Assembly: GCA_016718845.1 (NCBI GenBank) | Contig: JADKCK010000027.1 | Span: forward strand, 42,590 to 106,589 | Direction of reading: 5' to 3' | DNA length: 64,000 bases | Origin: Sphingobacteriales bacterium | GTDB taxonomy: Bacteria; Bacteroidota; Bacteroidia; Chitinophagales; UBA2359 | In this document: positions 27,322 to 36,220 of the stretch, one piece after another | Layout of the letters: the number at the start of each line of letters is the position of its first letter | Numbering within the stretch: the stretch's first letter is position 1 | The notes under the pieces: generated by a model | Told to the model about the DNA's origin: nothing | Databases searched by the model: none | Seen by the model: the letters and a program-made list of their open reading frames with translations, nothing else | Position numbers and translations under genes: made by a program

Positions 27322-28500
27322 ATGACCGAAGCATATATTGTAGCAGGCTATCGCACGGCGGTAGGCAAGGCAACCAAAGGCGGTTTCCGATTTACACGCC
27401 CCGACGATTTAGCCGTTGATGTAATTCAACATCTGTTGGCAGCCGTTCCGCAACTCGACCCAAGCCGTATCGACGACCTAATTGTGGGCAATGCCGTTCC
27501 AGAAGCCGAACAAGGTTTGCAAGTAGGACGCATGATTGCCGTGCGTGCCATTGCCAAAAATACAGCCGGTGTAACAGTTAATCGTTACTGCGGCTCGGGC
27601 GTCGAAACCATTGCTATGGCAACCGCCAAAATACGAGCAGGTATGGCTGATTGCATCATTGCAGGCGGAACCGAGTCTATGTCGTTGGTGCCAACTGTGG
27701 GCTGGCGAACCGTACTAAACTACGAAGTGGCAAGCAAAACACCCGACTATTATATTGGTATGGGCTTAACCGCCGAAGCCGTTGCACGCGAGTTTGGTGT
27801 TTCGCGCCAAATGCAAGATGAGTTTTCGTACAACTCGCACCTAAAAGCTGCCGCCGCTATCGACAATGGTTACTTCAAATCGGGCATTTGCCCCATAACC
27901 GTTAAGGAAATATACATCAACGAAAAAAATAAACGTGCCGAGCGTAGCTATATCGTAGACACCGACGAAGGCGTGCGCCGCGACACCACAGTGGCAGGTT
28001 TATCTGCCCTAAAACCCGTTTTTGCAGCCAATGGTAGTGTTACAGCGGGTAACTCATCGCAAACATCCGATGGGGCAGCTTTTGTAATGGTTATGTCGGA
28101 GCGTATGGTGGTTGAACTAGGTTTAACCCCCATTGGCAGGTTAGTAAGTTGTGCATCTATGGGCGTTGAGCCGCGTATTATGGGCATTGGTCCGGTAGCA
28201 GCTATACCCAAAGCATTGCAACAAGCCAACTTAAAACTACAACACATCGACCTTATTGAGCTAAACGAGGCTTTTGCTGCACAAGCAGTAGCCGTTATCC
28301 GCGAAGCAAACCTCGACCCTGCCAAAGTAAACATCAATGGCGGTGCTATTGCACTTGGACACCCGCTAGGCTGCACCGGTGGCAAACTAACCGTACAGTT
28401 GCTCAACGACCTAAAACGAACCAATGGCAAATATGGCATTGTTACCGCTTGTATTGGCGGCGGACAAGGTATTGCCGCTGTTTTCGAAAGCCTAAACTAA
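27322..28500 (+). CDS. Acetyl-CoA C-acyltransferase (FadA-like thiolase)
   Basis: 392 residues, the normal thiolase length. The nucleophile is C90 (NRYCGSGVETIAMA). The other blocks are NEAFAAQA, GGAIALGHPLGCTGGKL with the catalytic His, and ACIGGGQGIA with the second Cys. It degrades or makes 3-ketoacyl-CoA. It differs clearly from the HADHB-like thiolase at the start of the window, so the organism has at least two types. There is no acyl-CoA neighbour, and it is followed by a shared terminator and dnaN in the opposite direction. Confidence 0.95.
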   Translation: MTEAYIVAGYRTAVGKATKGGFRFTRPDDLAVDVIQHLLAAVPQLDPSRIDDLIVGNAVPEAEQGLQVGRMIAVRAIAKNTAGVTVNRYCGSGVETIAMATAKIRAGMADCIIAGGTESMSLVPTVGWRTVLNYEVASKTPDYYIGMGLTAEAVAREFGVSRQMQDEFSYNSHLKAAAAIDNGYFKSGICPITVKEIYINEKNKRAERSYIVDTDEGVRRDTTVAGLSALKPVFAANGSVTAGNSSQTSDGAAFVMVMSERMVVELGLTPIGRLVSCASMGVEPRIMGIGPVAAIPKALQQANLKLQHIDLIELNEAFAAQAVAVIREANLDPAKVNINGGAIALGHPLGCTGGKLTVQLLNDLKRTNGKYGIVTACIGGGQGIAAVFESLN

Positions 28501-28522
28501 TTTGTGTGGTAATTCCCTCAAG

Positions 28523-28558
28523 CAAAAAAGGTCTAACATTTTGTGTTAGACCTTTTTT
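28523..28558. terminator. Bidirectional terminator between thiolase and dnaN
   Basis: AAAAAAGGTCTAACA, short loop, TGTTAGACCTTTTTT: a symmetric stem with an A-run and a T-run, placed between two converging genes. Confidence 0.9.
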
Positions 28559-28562
28559 GTGT

Positions 28563-29684
28563 TTAGTTGAGCATAATGGGCATTATGAGTGTAAATATTT
28601 CTTCGTTGGGTGTTGTTTCGGAGGGCAGCATAACGGCGGCACGTCCGGGTGTCGAGAACTCAATGGTTATATCGTCGTTGTTAAACGAGTTGACCATTTC
28701 TATCAACAAACGAGCGTTAAAACCAATATCCATTGGTTCGCCGCTGTATTCGCAAGGTATTTTTTCGCTCGCCTCGTTCGAGTAGTCAATATCCTGAGCC
28801 GTAAGGGTTAGCTGTTCTTCGGTCATGCGCAATACCACTTGGTAGGTAGTGCGGTTCGAGAAGATAGAAATACGACGAAGCGAATTTTGGAATTCGTTGC
28901 GGTTAATGGCTAATTTTTTATCGTTGTTTTTAGGTATTACTGCGTTGTAATCCGGAAAACGAGCATCTATCAATCTACAAACAAGGTGTATGTCGCCAAA
29001 CGAAAAGAAGGCGTTTGAGCGGTCGTAGGATACAGAAACGAGTATTTCGGTGCTTGGCAAGGCGCTTTTTAGCAGATTAAGGGCTTTTTTAGGCACAATA
29101 AAGCTTGCCGCGTCGCCTGTATTTTCGATATCGCTGAGGGTGTATTTTACTAAGCGGTGAGCATCGGTTGCTACAAAGTTAATTTGATTATCGGCAATTT
29201 CAAAAAACACGCCTGTCATGGCGGGTCTAAGTTCGTCGTGGCTTACCGCAAAAATGGTTTTGTTGATGGCATTTGTTAGGGCATAAGCGGGTATGCTAAT
29301 GCTGTTGTCGTTGTTTGTTGCTTCGGGGATGCGCGGAAAATCGTTGCCATCTTCGCCACTTAGTTTGTACTGACCATTTAAGGTTTGTATCTCAATAGCA
29401 AAGCTGTCTTCGTTTACCCTAAACAACAAAGGTTGTTCGGGTAGGGCTTTTAGCATATCGAGCATAATTTTGGCAGGCACGGCTATCGAGCCGTCGCGGT
29501 CGGCGTTTACAACAATTGATGCCGACATAGAGGTCTCTAAATCGGTTGCCGAGATAGTAAGCGTTGAGCCATCTATGCTAAACAAAAAATCGCCCAAAAT
29601 GGGTAGCGTAGAGTTATTGCCAATGGCTCCGCCTACGTTTTGAAGCTGTTTTAGTAATGCCGACGAGGAAACAGTAAATTGCAT
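28563..29684 (-). CDS. dnaN: DNA polymerase III subunit beta (sliding clamp)
   Basis: 373 residues, normal for the beta clamp. Start MQFTVSSSALLKQLQNVGGAIGNNSTLPIL, middle block ISIFSNRTTYQVVLRMTEEQLTLTAQD and end INSFNNDDITIEFSTPGRAAVMLPS...LIMPIMLN match the family throughout. It forms the ring that tethers the replicative polymerase to DNA. No dnaA, recF or gyrB lies next to it and no DnaA-box cluster was noticed, so this does not look like an origin region. A -7 element (TATCTTTG on the minus strand, 29729-29736) lies upstream. Confidence 0.97.
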   Translation of the reverse strand: MQFTVSSSALLKQLQNVGGAIGNNSTLPILGDFLFSIDGSTLTISATDLETSMSASIVVNADRDGSIAVPAKIMLDMLKALPEQPLLFRVNEDSFAIEIQTLNGQYKLSGEDGNDFPRIPEATNNDNSISIPAYALTNAINKTIFAVSHDELRPAMTGVFFEIADNQINFVATDAHRLVKYTLSDIENTGDAASFIVPKKALNLLKSALPSTEILVSVSYDRSNAFFSFGDIHLVCRLIDARFPDYNAVIPKNNDKKLAINRNEFQNSLRRISIFSNRTTYQVVLRMTEEQLTLTAQDIDYSNEASEKIPCEYSGEPMDIGFNARLLIEMVNSFNNDDITIEFSTPGRAAVMLPSETTPNEEIFTLIMPIMLN

Positions 29685-29728
29685 GAGTATGTAAAATTAA
29701 ATCGTTATAAAACTCGGGTTTTAAAGCG

Positions 29729-29736
29729 CAAAGATA
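29729..29736 (-). promoter_or_regulatory. dnaN -7 element
   Basis: TATCTTTG read on the minus strand, 45 bases before the dnaN start codon. No clear TTG at the -33 distance. An AT-rich ATTATTGATTATCAATTATTG repeat lies just beyond, at about 29788. Confidence 0.55.
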
Positions 29737-29864
29737 GCGCTTTTTTCTAAAAATCACCACATTTTACTAAACAAAAAGCCTTTTTTAATTATTGATTATC
29801 AATTATTGATTATGGACACAATGGGCTCGTTTGATTGCTTAGTTAATAGCATCGCCACCCAAAC

Positions 29865-30434
29865 TTAGTTTTTCTTGATACTTTTAAGCTCTATGGGGTA
29901 AAACGATTGACGGCTATCGGGCAAAATGGGTTGGGCAGTGCCTGTTATGCTCACTTTTGTACCTTCTTTGCGGTATTTTTTCTTCATCTTGGTAGGTGCA
30001 AACTTAGTGCCGTCGGGTAGTTGCACTATGTAATCGTTGCCTATCTTTTTAACAACACCTGTTTGCTGATACACATCAATTTGCCCCGTTGAGCGGTTAA
30101 TGATGCTGGGTTCGGTGGGTTTTTCTTCTTTAACATAGGTAACAAAAAACGGAATGCCTATCATGCGGGCATTGATGGGCGGTTTACCTACTACGCCACT
30201 AACAGTTACGGTTAAGCCAATGGCTTTGTACTTATCGTCGAGGTTGGCGGGGGAGTAGCGTTTGTTGGGTTGGTCTATGGGCGTTAGCACGTACAGGTCT
30301 ACTATTTTATCTACCTTACAAAGCACATTTTTGATAGAGTCGGAGCGCTCGTAGCTAAAAGCGGGGCGTTGGGTTTGGGCGTGTACAATAGTAGTTAAAC
30401 TAAGCGAAAACAAAAAAAACAGTAACTTTTGCAT
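29865..30434 (-). CDS. Secreted protein, unknown
   Basis: 189 residues from the ATG at 30434; a longer frame adds 19 residues ahead of the signal peptide MQKLLFFLFSLSLTTIVHAQ and is unlikely. The mature part looks like two small beta-barrel (SH3/OB-like) modules. The first contains YKAIGLTVTVSGVVGKPP and the second VVKKIGNDYIVQLPDGTKF followed by KYRKEGTKVSITGTAQPI; both end with a strand around IGIPFFVT or YPIELKSI. It is expected in the periplasm. I do not recognise a family. Confidence 0.78.
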   Translation of the reverse strand: MQKLLFFLFSLSLTTIVHAQTQRPAFSYERSDSIKNVLCKVDKIVDLYVLTPIDQPNKRYSPANLDDKYKAIGLTVTVSGVVGKPPINARMIGIPFFVTYVKEEKPTEPSIINRSTGQIDVYQQTGVVKKIGNDYIVQLPDGTKFAPTKMKKKYRKEGTKVSITGTAQPILPDSRQSFYPIELKSIKKN

Positions 30435-30578
30435 AAGTGTTGATGATTCAAATTGATTAAATGTTGGTGATGATAAATGTGTTGGTAACAAAATACCAAA
30501 TTTAAAGGTGTTATTTAGACTTGTTTGGGCTTAAATAGTAACCGCTATAGCTGCGTTTTTGTTTACAAATAGAGCCTG

Positions 30579-30768
30579 TTATTGGTTCATACCGCCCTCT
30601 ATCAACGAGCTTGCCAGCATAGGTAGGTATGCACAAACTCATGCTTATCCAAAGGGCGGCGTAATTCCAAACGCCCCAAGTGCGCTTATTATTGGCTATT
30701 GGTGCCAAATCCTCGCTGTATAGCGGCGATTGACTGATGTTTTCGGTGTGCGTAAGGGTCTAATTCAT
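30579..30768 (-). pseudogene. N-terminal relic of an NCS1-family nucleobase/hydantoin permease
   Basis: Read from the ATG at 30768: codon 3 is TAG, then the frame continues as SPLYSEDLAPIANNKRTWG and NYAALWISMSLCIPTY. This is the conserved N-terminus of NCS1 permeases (uracil, allantoin, hydantoin). At CCTACCTATGCTGG two bases are missing, and the next frame continues the family pattern (MLASSLIEGGMNQ) to a TAA at 30579, where the family normally has an aromatic residue followed by QAL. The rest of the roughly 480-residue transporter is absent. Two stops and a 2-base loss in 190 bases make a decayed remnant more likely than a sequencing error. It lies upstream, in the same direction, of neither neighbour's promoter. 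Confidence 0.75.
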
Positions 30769-30821
30769 GTTTTTTGTTTATTTTGTAGAAGATGTGTAAG
30801 TGTGTGTTTGTTGGTTTAGAT

Positions 30822-31523
30822 TTAGGGATAACGCTTTTTCTCTTCTAAAAAATGAACGACAGCCATACAATAGGCATGATATGCCAAATTGCCGTTTTTA
30901 TCGCGCCGTTTATTAGTGTATGTTTCGATAATTTCGTTAATATCATCCTTTGTCCAATACCTATTTTGTAGGTTTTTTTTCTTTTTCAATAATTCCCAAG
31001 CAGTGTCCATAGCTGTTCTACGAGCTGTTGGCAACCCAGGTTTATTGAGTTTTAAAATATCAAGTTCTTTTTCTACATCGGCATCACCAAAACGAGATTT
31101 TATTTTTCCATCTGCCAAATCATAACTTAACAAACGTTCTGATGTTTCGGCACGGCGGGTCTAAACTTTTTAGCGGTACATACCCCGTTCTCCACTACAA
31201 TTGCGGTTATTGTAATTACACGAAGCCAACATATTCAGGAAATTAAGTTGATTTGCAGCGTGTATTTGGGGTAGATAAGGGGAATCGGGGTGATGAGCTT
31301 GTGTAATGTAGTGTTCTACGGTAATGTTGCCTTCTTGCAATTTTTGCATACAATAACAGCAAATCCAACCTTGTTCGTTGGCAAGAGCTTTTTTTAATAC
31401 GCCTTTTTCACCTGTTTCCTTATCAGAGTCGACATAACCATCATAAGATGCATTGGGCGTTGTATTCCGAAATTCGCGTAGTGCTGCGGGCTCATTAATT
31501 ATGTTTTTATTGATGTATTTCAT
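30822..31523 (-). pseudogene. ptuB: PtuB-like HNH endonuclease (Septu/retron type), frame disturbed
   Basis: N-terminal half from ATG 31523: MKYINKNIINEPAALREFRN, then WICCYCMQK, ITVEHYITQ and NFLNMLASCNYNN, the zinc-Cys and HNH residues of the TIGR02646-type nuclease. Reading stops at TAA after GERGMYR. The C-terminal half (RRAETSERLLSYDLADGK to EKKRYP) is open in the same frame. Between them a third frame gives YVPLKSLD, the expected linker, so one missing G in a G-run (about 31184) and one extra C (about 31162) explain the gap. The gene overlaps the ATPase gene by 17 bases, the usual translational coupling of PtuA-PtuB. It is either a sequencing artefact or recent decay. Confidence 0.75.
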
Positions 31524-32758
31524 CCTCCATATCGTTTAAAAGGTCTTCGTAATACATTTGTGCCCTCACTACTCCTTCGTCCAAAGTCCCCCATTCGGTT
31601 TCCATTTCGTTGAGCAGTTGTTTAGCTATGTCGAGTTGTTGTTGCGTGATAGCAGCATAAAACGCTTCGATTTTTTGCAATGCCTCGGGTGTTCGTCGTG
31701 GAATGCCAAATAATTCTTCGATAATTGACGATACATCGCGCCCTTTTGTGAATACATTGATAGGTTGCACTTTACCATCTTTAGCAATTAAAATATTTTC
31801 TTTGGGCAGTTCGCGCAGCACATAAGGCGAATGCGACGTGATAATAAATTGATTATTATTACCCAAATTTGGCAATACTTTTAAAAAATCACGTAGCAAA
31901 GCGGGGTGTAAGTGCAACTCTATTTCATCGATAATAATGATAGAATTATTTATGTTCACCAAATCTAACAAAATGGAAAACAGCCCGTTCGCCGCCGACA
32001 AGCCCGAGGGTCATCAGGCCAAAATCGGTTTTCCGATTGGTTCGGCACCAAGCAATGAGCGTGTTGGAAACACTTTTTGGTATAGATTATTAAGTGTTTC
32101 AAACGAATCCCGTTGTCCAGGTCGTAGTTCAATGTCTTTTTGGAGGCGATGAAGGTGAAAATAGTGCATTTTTGCTAAGATATTCCGCAAAGCATCTGTA
32201 TTTTTTACATTATAGTCCAAATTTTGGATACTATGCGCCGTTCTTTGCTCCGTATACCAATAAATAGTACCTACATCGTCAAATAAATTAAGGTAATCTG
32301 TACGGTATTTTTTGAGTTGTAAAGCATACTGATAACCGCTAAATTGATAATAGTTGGCTGTTGCGTTCGCATTTACTCTACGATTATTGTAATGTAAAGA
32401 TAATCTTACTTCTTGTGGTAAGGGGGATTCCTGTTTCTTAAGTTCTTCGGCATAACTGCGCGTTTTTTCGCGCTCGTTGGCAGCAAATTCAATGTCCATT
32501 TCCATTTTTAAGGGCATATTACCTATTTGTATAAAAGGATAGTCAAATCCGTCCCAATCTAATCTATCTACCTTCATGTTAGGACGGCTTGCCGCTCCAA
32601 TGACAGCCGTAATGCCTGTAATATAGTGTTTTACCCGACCCATTTTCGCCTATTAGTAACGTAATATCGTTAACTTGTCCTTGTTCGTTGCAAAACGAAA
32701 TGGTTTGTTCGTTGGTAAAACGCTTGTAATTGCGTAATGTAAGCGATTTAATTTTCAT
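31507..32758 (-). pseudogene. ptuA: PtuA-like AAA/ABC-type ATPase (Septu/retron type), frame disturbed
   Basis: ATG at 32758 opens MKIKSLTLRNYKRFTNEQ and Walker A LLIGENGSGKT. Two single-base losses (CC to C, about 32625 and 32613) then shift the frame; restoring them gives GKTTILQAITAVIGAASRP. A central helical region follows. Around 32015-32030 two TGA codons occur, while another frame there reads DFGLMTLG and GGERAVF, the signature-motif region. The original frame resumes with FSILLDLVNINN, Walker B SIIIIDEIELHLHP and ITSHSPYV. With the HNH gene downstream it makes a two-gene Septu-like anti-phage system. No reverse transcriptase lies upstream (only 80 bases separate it from the aminotransferase), so it is not a retron. 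Confidence 0.75.
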
Positions 32759-32840
32759 TAAAGAGTGTTTTTATTTTTTGATAAATAACAAAACTTTTGC
32801 CTTGAACCAACTGGGAGCAAGGCAATAGTAATTTTAAAAA

Positions 32841-34202
32841 TTAACAACAATACCCATCGGCAATGCTTATTGCCTCCGAGATAATAGCCAAACCTTCGTC
32901 AATTTGTTCTTTGGTGACACACAAAGGCGGAGCCACAAAAATGTAGTTCCAGCGCACAAAAGTATACATGCCCAAATCTTTTATTTTGGCAGCCACTTGG
33001 TTCATAATTGCCATTTCGTTGGGTTTGGCATTAAAGGGTGCCATAGGTTCTTTGGTTTGGCGGTTTTTAACCAACTCAATACAACCCAGCAAACCGGTGT
33101 TCCTAAAATCGCCGATAGAAGGGTGTTTTTTGGCTAGTTCTGCCACCTGCTCGTCTACATATTTACCCATTTCGCGGGCGTTTTCCAATAGATTTTCATC
33201 TTCGTAGATATTTAATACCTCAACACCTGCTGCACACGCTACCGCATGAGCCGAGTAGGTTAAGCCCAACATCAAAGGGCGGTCGTTGTAGTGTTCGGCA
33301 ATTTTGTCCGACACAATCAAAGCTCCCAACGGAATATAACCCGCCGTAATGCCTTTTGCGGTGGCAATCATGTCGGGTACAACGCCATAATTATCCACCC
33401 CAAACCACGCGCCTGTACGTCCAAATCCGCTCATTACCTCGTCGGCAATCAACAAAATACCGTGTTTATCGCACAAAGCACGCAACTTTTGCCAATAATC
33501 GGGCGGGTATTTGATACAGCCCGACGAACCCGATTCGCCCTCCATCAATATGGCAGCCACATTTTCGGGACCCTCAAACTCAATTACTCGCTCAATGTGC
33601 GACACACATTCGCGTTTGCAACTGCTCATTTCTTGTCCCCACGGGCAGCGGTAGCAGTAAGCATCTTCTACGTGTATAATGTTGGGTATCTGTTGGCTGT
33701 CCGATGCCAATTTGCGGGGGTCGCCGCCTGCCGTCATGGCGCCATAGCTTGCCCCATGAAAAGCTCGGTAGCGGGCAATAATTTTGTGGCGCCCTGTATA
33801 AAGGCGTGCCAATTTAATGGCATTTTCGATGGCAGTAGCCCCACAAACCGTAAATAAGGTTTTGGTTAGATTACCGGGCGATATTTCGGCTAATTTTTTG
33901 CCCAAATCGCCCCTAGCTTTGGTAATACAACTGGGTGTAACGTAGCTAATTTGCTCCATTTGGCGCACAACGGCTTGCGTAACGCGCGGGTGTCCGTGTC
34001 CAATATTCACGTTCATCAAACCCGACGAAAAATCGAGGTAGCGTTTGCCATCGTAATCATATAAGTATACGCCTTTGCCGTACTCTACGTTAATGGGGTT
34101 TAAACCCGCTTGTTTCGACCACGAAAACAGGGTGTAATCGAGGTTGTCTTGCAGAATCTGTTGTTTGTCTGCATCGGTATAGGTATCTATTTCTGGAAGC
34201 AT
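32841..34202 (-). CDS. Class-III aminotransferase (beta-alanine/GABA type)
   Basis: 453 residues, PLP fold type I. The cofactor region shows VCGATAIENAIKLARLYTG (phosphate binding), DEVMSGFGRTGAWFG (Asp to the pyridine N) and ATAKGITAGYIPLGA with the Schiff-base Lys near 287. A YRCPWGQ Cys-rich insertion at about 185-200 is typical of the aspartate aminotransferase family branch found with pyrimidine and hydantoin degradation genes. It probably transfers the amino group of beta-alanine or a related omega-amino acid, giving a semialdehyde. The gene upstream in the same direction encodes a CoA-acylating semialdehyde dehydrogenase, the next step. Substrate is inferred from context. Confidence 0.9.
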   Translation of the reverse strand: MLPEIDTYTDADKQQILQDNLDYTLFSWSKQAGLNPINVEYGKGVYLYDYDGKRYLDFSSGLMNVNIGHGHPRVTQAVVRQMEQISYVTPSCITKARGDLGKKLAEISPGNLTKTLFTVCGATAIENAIKLARLYTGRHKIIARYRAFHGASYGAMTAGGDPRKLASDSQQIPNIIHVEDAYCYRCPWGQEMSSCKRECVSHIERVIEFEGPENVAAILMEGESGSSGCIKYPPDYWQKLRALCDKHGILLIADEVMSGFGRTGAWFGVDNYGVVPDMIATAKGITAGYIPLGALIVSDKIAEHYNDRPLMLGLTYSAHAVACAAGVEVLNIYEDENLLENAREMGKYVDEQVAELAKKHPSIGDFRNTGLLGCIELVKNRQTKEPMAPFNAKPNEMAIMNQVAAKIKDLGMYTFVRWNYIFVAPPLCVTKEQIDEGLAIISEAISIADGYCC

Positions 34203-34204
34203 TT

Positions 34205-34245
34205 TTTGTTAATTATAAATTATTAATTGTAAATTATAAGCAAGT
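34205..34245. repeat. AT-rich dispersed repeat
   Basis: TTAATTATAAATTATTAATT followed by GTAAATTATAAGC: the same family as in the exopolysaccharide locus, here just upstream of the aminotransferase start codon. Confidence 0.65.
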
Positions 34246-34321
34246 ATCACCTTACATTGATGCGAATCTTAAAAAGTAGTAACTTTAAATGTATGCCAAC
34301 CACACAAATGGTTTGCGCCTG

Positions 34322-34401
34322 CCCCGCTTGACGCGGTAAATGTCTTTTTTGGGGGTGATGATTGGCTTACCCTAAGTTGACTAGTGAGTGGCACCCCCAG
34401 A
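34322..34401. repeat. Dispersed structured repeat, copy 4
   Basis: CCCCGCTTGACGCGG, T-run, GGGGGTGATGATTGG, and GGCACCCCCA about 30 bases later. It lies in the 278-base spacer between the aminotransferase and dehydrogenase genes. Confidence 0.75.
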
Positions 34402-34480
34402 ACATTTTATGTGCAGGCAGTTGGTCAATTACTTTTAAAAGTTGGCATCACAAAATAAGGCTAATTATCTTTACACTCAC

Positions 34481-35950
34481 CTAGCTCATCCAGTTAGTAC
34501 GTGCTTCGGCGTTCCATTTTATCGAGGTTTTTTTGTATTCTGTCCAGAATGCGATAGAGCTTTCGCCAGTTATATCGCCTACCCCAAACTTCGATTCGTT
34601 CCAGCCGCCAAACGAAAACGGTTCGCGGGGTACAGGTACGCCAATATTTACGCCCACCATACCTGCGCTTGCGTGTTCCATTACATAGCGGGCAACGCCG
34701 CCACTTTGTGTAAACACCGATGCAGCATTGCCATACTCCGATGCGTTTTCGATAGCTAAAGCCTCGTCAAGGTCTTTGGTGCGTACAATTGCCAATACGG
34801 GTCCAAAGACTTCTTCGCGGGCAATTGCCATATCGGGGGTAACAAAATCTATTACCGTTGGACCCACATAAAAACCACCTTCTTTACCTGCTACGGTGGC
34901 GTTGCGTCCGTCTACCAACACTTTGGCTCCACCTTTTTCGGCTTCGGTAATGTATCTTTCGATACGTTCTTTGGCGGCGGCGCTAATTACGGCTCCAAGG
35001 TTTTTGCCCACTACAATTTTACGAGCTTCGTCACAAATTTTTTGGATAATCAAGTCTACATTGCCAACTGCCATCATTGCCGATGCAGCCATACAGCGTT
35101 GTCCTGCGCACCCCGACATAGAAGCTACCACATTACTTGCTGTCATATCGGGCGAGGCATCGGGCATTACAATTAAGTGGTTTTTTGCTCCACCCAAAGC
35201 CAAGGCACGTTTTAGGTTAGCTGTAGCACGGCGATACACTACTTTGGCAATAGCTGTTGAGCCAACAAACGATACTGCTTCTATATCGGGGTGGTCGCAA
35301 ATGGCTTCTACTATTTCTTTGTCGCCGTTTACAATATTAAAAACGCCATCGGGCAAGCCTGCTTCTTTGAGCATATCTGCCATGCGTTGTGCCGACAGTG
35401 GCACTTGTTCAGAGGGTTTCAGAATCATGCAATTACCTAAGGCAATGGCGTTGGGTATTGTCCAGTGTGGCACCATCAACGGAAAATTGAATGGAGCAAT
35501 AGAGGCAACTACGCCAAGCGGTTTGTGGTCTATGCGGCACTCAACGCCCCTGCTTACTTCCATAATACTACCTGCAATAAGTTGCGGCAGCGAGCAAGCA
35601 AACTCGGTTAGTTCAATGCTTTTTTCTACCTCTGCCATTGCCTCATCGAGGGTTTTGCCGTTTTCTTCTTGTATTAGTAGGGCAAGACTTTGGGCGTTGC
35701 GCTCAAGTATGGTTTTGTAGCGATAAAATATTTGTACGCGCTCTTTTACGGGCATACTCGACCATGCGCCAAAGGCTGCTTTGGCTGCCAATACTGCTGC
35801 ATCGAGGGTAGTGGCACTAGATAAAGGAACGGTGCTTATCACTTCGCCATTAAGGGGTGATAGTACATCTAAACTACGAGCTGCATCTGGCACAAAACTG
35901 CCACCAATGTAATTTTGCAAAGCTCCGTATTTTAAGGTTGCTGTTGTCAT
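34481..35950 (-). CDS. mmsA: CoA-acylating methylmalonate-semialdehyde dehydrogenase
   Basis: 489 residues, aldehyde dehydrogenase superfamily. The block GVVASIAPFNFPLMVPHWTI, the nucleotide-binding FVGSTAIA, and SGCAGQRCMAAS with the catalytic Cys (about 282) mark the MmsA/IolA branch, which oxidises methylmalonate or malonate semialdehyde with NAD and CoA to propionyl- or acetyl-CoA. It ends with EPFSFGGWNESKFGVGDITG. With the class-III aminotransferase downstream and the NCS1 relic further on, it fits reductive pyrimidine or hydantoin catabolism ending in beta-alanine or beta-aminoisobutyrate. It could also serve valine or inositol breakdown. Confidence 0.93.
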   Translation of the reverse strand: MTTATLKYGALQNYIGGSFVPDAARSLDVLSPLNGEVISTVPLSSATTLDAAVLAAKAAFGAWSSMPVKERVQIFYRYKTILERNAQSLALLIQEENGKTLDEAMAEVEKSIELTEFACSLPQLIAGSIMEVSRGVECRIDHKPLGVVASIAPFNFPLMVPHWTIPNAIALGNCMILKPSEQVPLSAQRMADMLKEAGLPDGVFNIVNGDKEIVEAICDHPDIEAVSFVGSTAIAKVVYRRATANLKRALALGGAKNHLIVMPDASPDMTASNVVASMSGCAGQRCMAASAMMAVGNVDLIIQKICDEARKIVVGKNLGAVISAAAKERIERYITEAEKGGAKVLVDGRNATVAGKEGGFYVGPTVIDFVTPDMAIAREEVFGPVLAIVRTKDLDEALAIENASEYGNAASVFTQSGGVARYVMEHASAGMVGVNIGVPVPREPFSFGGWNESKFGVGDITGESSIAFWTEYKKTSIKWNAEARTNWMS

Positions 35951-36120
35951 TGTAAAAAAATTGTTTTTAAAGAAAAAGGGCGTGAATTTAGCGCTTTTTG
36001 CTCAATTGGTAGGTGTTTGTTGCTTTATTTTTGTGTTAATGGGCAAAACAAAGTAAGATGAGGCTTTAGGTTGGCTTATTTTGTGGTAAAGATAGCGTTT
36101 TTTGGTGAAGATTGTTTGCA

Positions 36121-36189
36121 TTTTGTTTAGATTTGGGCAAAAAAATAACAAACCCTTAGCTTTGCGAAAACAAGTGCTAAGGGTTTGTT
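36121..36189. repeat. Duplicated terminator segment, copy 1
   Basis: About 69 bases nearly identical to 36882-36950. Contains AACCCTTAGC...GCTAAGGGTT, which on the minus strand is followed by a T-run and ends the PD-(D/E)XK-like gene. Confidence 0.85.
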
Positions 36190-36220
36190 TGTAGGTTGTT
36201 GTTTTATTGGCATTGGCTCA

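Noticed and set aside
28563..29864. Replication origin beside dnaN
   Set aside because: No dnaA, recF or gyrB neighbour and no cluster of DnaA-box-like sites seen; dnaN is often away from the origin in this phylum.
30511..30708. Small 65-residue gene
   Set aside because: It is a part of the NCS1 relic read from a TTG, running into an unrelated frame after CIPTY.
30822..32758. Complete retron with reverse transcriptase
   Set aside because: Only 80 bases lie between the ATPase start and the next gene, with no reverse-transcriptase motif or msr/msd-like repeat.
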